Made by a program: the position numbers and the translations under genes
Assembly: GCF_028746185.1 (NCBI RefSeq)
Contig: NZ_JAQIVH010000003.1
Span: 372,001 to 436,000 of the forward strand
Length of the DNA stretch: 64,000 nucleotides
Source of the DNA: Paenibacillus_E qinlingensis
Lineage (GTDB): Bacteria > Bacillota > Bacilli > Paenibacillales > NBRC-103111
Reading direction: 5' to 3'
Notes under the pieces: generated by a model
Told to the model about the DNA's origin: nothing
The model's input: only the letters and a program-made list of their open reading frames with translations
Databases searched by the model: none
In this document: in pieces, positions 62,560 to 64,000 of the stretch
Position numbering within the stretch: the first letter of the stretch is position 1
Layout: every line of letters starts with the position of its first letter

Positions 62560-64000
62560 ATGGACATGAAGCGTTTAGAGAGACTGCGTGGAAATGCAGA
62601 TAAGCCAGAATTTCAAGCGGCGATGGCGCTATTACGACGGGATGCGGAAGAAGCGGCGAAGATTACCTTCGCCATTCGCTCCCATGAGCAAGGCGAATGG
62701 ATGCACTATTATTATTGCGATGAAGATGGGACTCGGCTCACTTTCCAGTGGGACGAGCCCTTTCTTCATCTCTGTTCAACCTGTGGCAAGGAGAGGCGAA
62801 ATGAACAGCTTGATAGGGGCTGGACGTCCATCGCTCATAGCCAGATTGGTCGAGCTGTCTATCACATTGCATTGTTGTATACGATAGAACCAGATGCAGG
62901 ACGATTGGAATTTGTTAAATCCTATCTGATGGCGTATGCCAACCACTATGAAACGTACGCGATCCATGGTGATATTCCTTATAATGGGCCTGGGAAATTA
63001 TTTGCTCAAACCTTGGATGAGGCGCATTGGATCACAGATCTGGCGCTTGGTTTTGACGTGATACAAGTGCATCTAACTCGAGATGAAATCACACATATAC
63101 GCCATGGTTTGCTTGAGCCGTGTGTACGTTTCCTTATTGCACATAAGGAAGAACAGATCCATAATCATTCGGTGCTGATTACGTCTGCAATTGCCGCCCT
63201 GGGACTTTTACTCCATGATAGAGAAATTATAGATGCTGGCTTAGCAGGGGAATATGGCTTGCATGACCAGTTGCAGCGTGGAATCTTCGAAGATGGCCTG
63301 TGGTACGAAGGGAATGTACAGTACCACTTCTATGCGTTCCAATCTTTGCTGCACTATGCATTGATTGCTGAAGGAACAGAGTGGGACGTCTGGCAGAAGA
63401 AGGCGCTGAAAGCGATGTTTGATTTTCCTTTGCAGTTGATTTTGCCTAATGGCGTGATGCCGACGCTCAATGATGCAGGGCTTGGCCATCATATCGGCAC
63501 GTATGCGCCATATTACGAGATTGCTTACGATATTTATGGGGAAGCCAAATATTGTTCGCTGTTGCAGACTGCCTATGGTATGGATGAGGCTGATCCGAGC
63601 ATGCAAGGCGTGAACGTACCGAAACGAGATTCGGTCTATGCGTTGATGTTCGGGGGAGATTTGGCGGGCCAGCTTGTTGCGGCATCGGACTCCCTTGGGG
63701 TGGAGGTACGGCGAACACGCTCCTTGCCAGAGAGCGGGTTGACCAAATTAGTTAATAAAGACGGCTGGCATGTGATCGTGAAGCACAGTCGGTTCGGCGG
63801 CGAGCATGATCATATGGACCGACTTGGCTTGTCCATTATGCACGGCGATATTCCAGTGCTTGTTGATCCAGGCACCACGGCATACGGGATTCCAGTTCAT
63901 TATGGATGGTTTAAGCATACGTATTCACATAATACAGTGAGTATCGATGGGGCAGACCAGCCTCCACAGGATGGGCGATGGATTCAGATGCGCGAAGAAC
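62560..64000 (+). CDS. Heparinase II/III-family protein, partial (3' end outside window)
   Basis: An open frame of 480 codons from the ATG at 62560, preceded by AGGAGG, continues past the window end. The N-terminal part (to about 370) is an alpha-helical toroid (IAHSQIGRAVYHIALLYTIEP; EDGLWYEGNVQYHFYAFQSL). The beta-sandwich starts near 390 and contains SRFGGEHDHMDRLGLSIMHG and VDPGTTAYG, the family motif with catalytic or metal-site histidines. CSTCGKERR near residue 70 may be a partial zinc site. No signal peptide. It probably cleaves uronate-containing oligosaccharides imported by this operon. It is clearly different from the heparinase-type protein at 42204. Confidence 0.9.
   Translation, partial: MDMKRLERLRGNADKPEFQAAMALLRRDAEEAAKITFAIRSHEQGEWMHYYYCDEDGTRLTFQWDEPFLHLCSTCGKERRNEQLDRGWTSIAHSQIGRAVYHIALLYTIEPDAGRLEFVKSYLMAYANHYETYAIHGDIPYNGPGKLFAQTLDEAHWITDLALGFDVIQVHLTRDEITHIRHGLLEPCVRFLIAHKEEQIHNHSVLITSAIAALGLLLHDREIIDAGLAGEYGLHDQLQRGIFEDGLWYEGNVQYHFYAFQSLLHYALIAEGTEWDVWQKKALKAMFDFPLQLILPNGVMPTLNDAGLGHHIGTYAPYYEIAYDIYGEAKYCSLLQTAYGMDEADPSMQGVNVPKRDSVYALMFGGDLAGQLVAASDSLGVEVRRTRSLPESGLTKLVNKDGWHVIVKHSRFGGEHDHMDRLGLSIMHGDIPVLVDPGTTAYGIPVHYGWFKHTYSHNTVSIDGADQPPQDGRWIQMREE

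Overview
The window looks like chromosome of a Paenibacillus-type, spore-forming Firmicute. The signs are gcvPA/gcvPB as two genes behind a tandem glycine riboswitch, SigI/RsgI, a GerPA/GerPF-type spore protein, several LplA/LplB/YtcP-type sugar importers, YesM/YesN two-component pairs, a YtdP-like membrane AraC regulator, and strong AGGAGG-type ribosome sites with many GTG and TTG starts. I saw no rRNA, tRNA, CRISPR array, prophage or insertion sequence. Names rest on motif recognition; no database search was possible.

Layout. 1-1766: a cut Crp/Fnr-type regulator, a 2-Cys peroxiredoxin with a PerR-like box upstream, a GcvH-like protein lacking the lipoyl lysine, and a His/Gly/Asp-rich membrane protein. 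1899-7623 (minus): an alpha-glucan module with a DUF4912-like protein, a GH57-GT4 fusion and a GH15 glucoamylase-like enzyme. 7799-13371: small proteins, a LytTR response regulator divergent from a kinase-less membrane protein, an XRE regulator, and sigI-rsgI with a SigI-like promoter. 13559-19475: an aldo/keto reductase with a cysteine-rich tail, leucyl aminopeptidase, a membrane protein, an MFS transporter and a Gfo/Idh/MocA oxidoreductase. 19868-25343: the glycine cleavage operon (gcvT-gcvPA-gcvPB, minus) under a tandem riboswitch, with gcvH and a YuiH-like molybdoenzyme divergent.

25834-64000 is mostly carbohydrate uptake and breakdown. 25834-31115 is a probable deoxy-sugar module (AraC regulator, aldose dehydrogenase-like AKR, an unrecognised 650-aa enzyme, a fuconolactonase-like amidohydrolase, a RhaM-like protein). 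31544-44051 is a polysaccharide locus with a YtdP-like regulator, importer, a giant secreted beta-helix protein and a heparinase II/III-type protein. 44999-53817 is YesM/YesN plus an importer with two binding proteins. 55679-64000 is a second YesM/YesN pair with a third importer and a second heparinase II/III-type enzyme that runs off the window. Each binding-protein gene is separated from its permease genes by a hairpin.

The most unusual signal is non-coding. Four intergenic gaps (14664-14848, 19563-19746, 25529-25713, 54668-54852) carry the same array: four 21-bp imperfect palindromes of form TA-N17-TA, whose starts are spaced 51, 61 or 62, then 51 bp. A looser fifth array lies at 31186-31361. 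The spacing is close to five, six and five helical turns. All arrays lie downstream of genes, mostly between convergent ones. I do not recognise this element.
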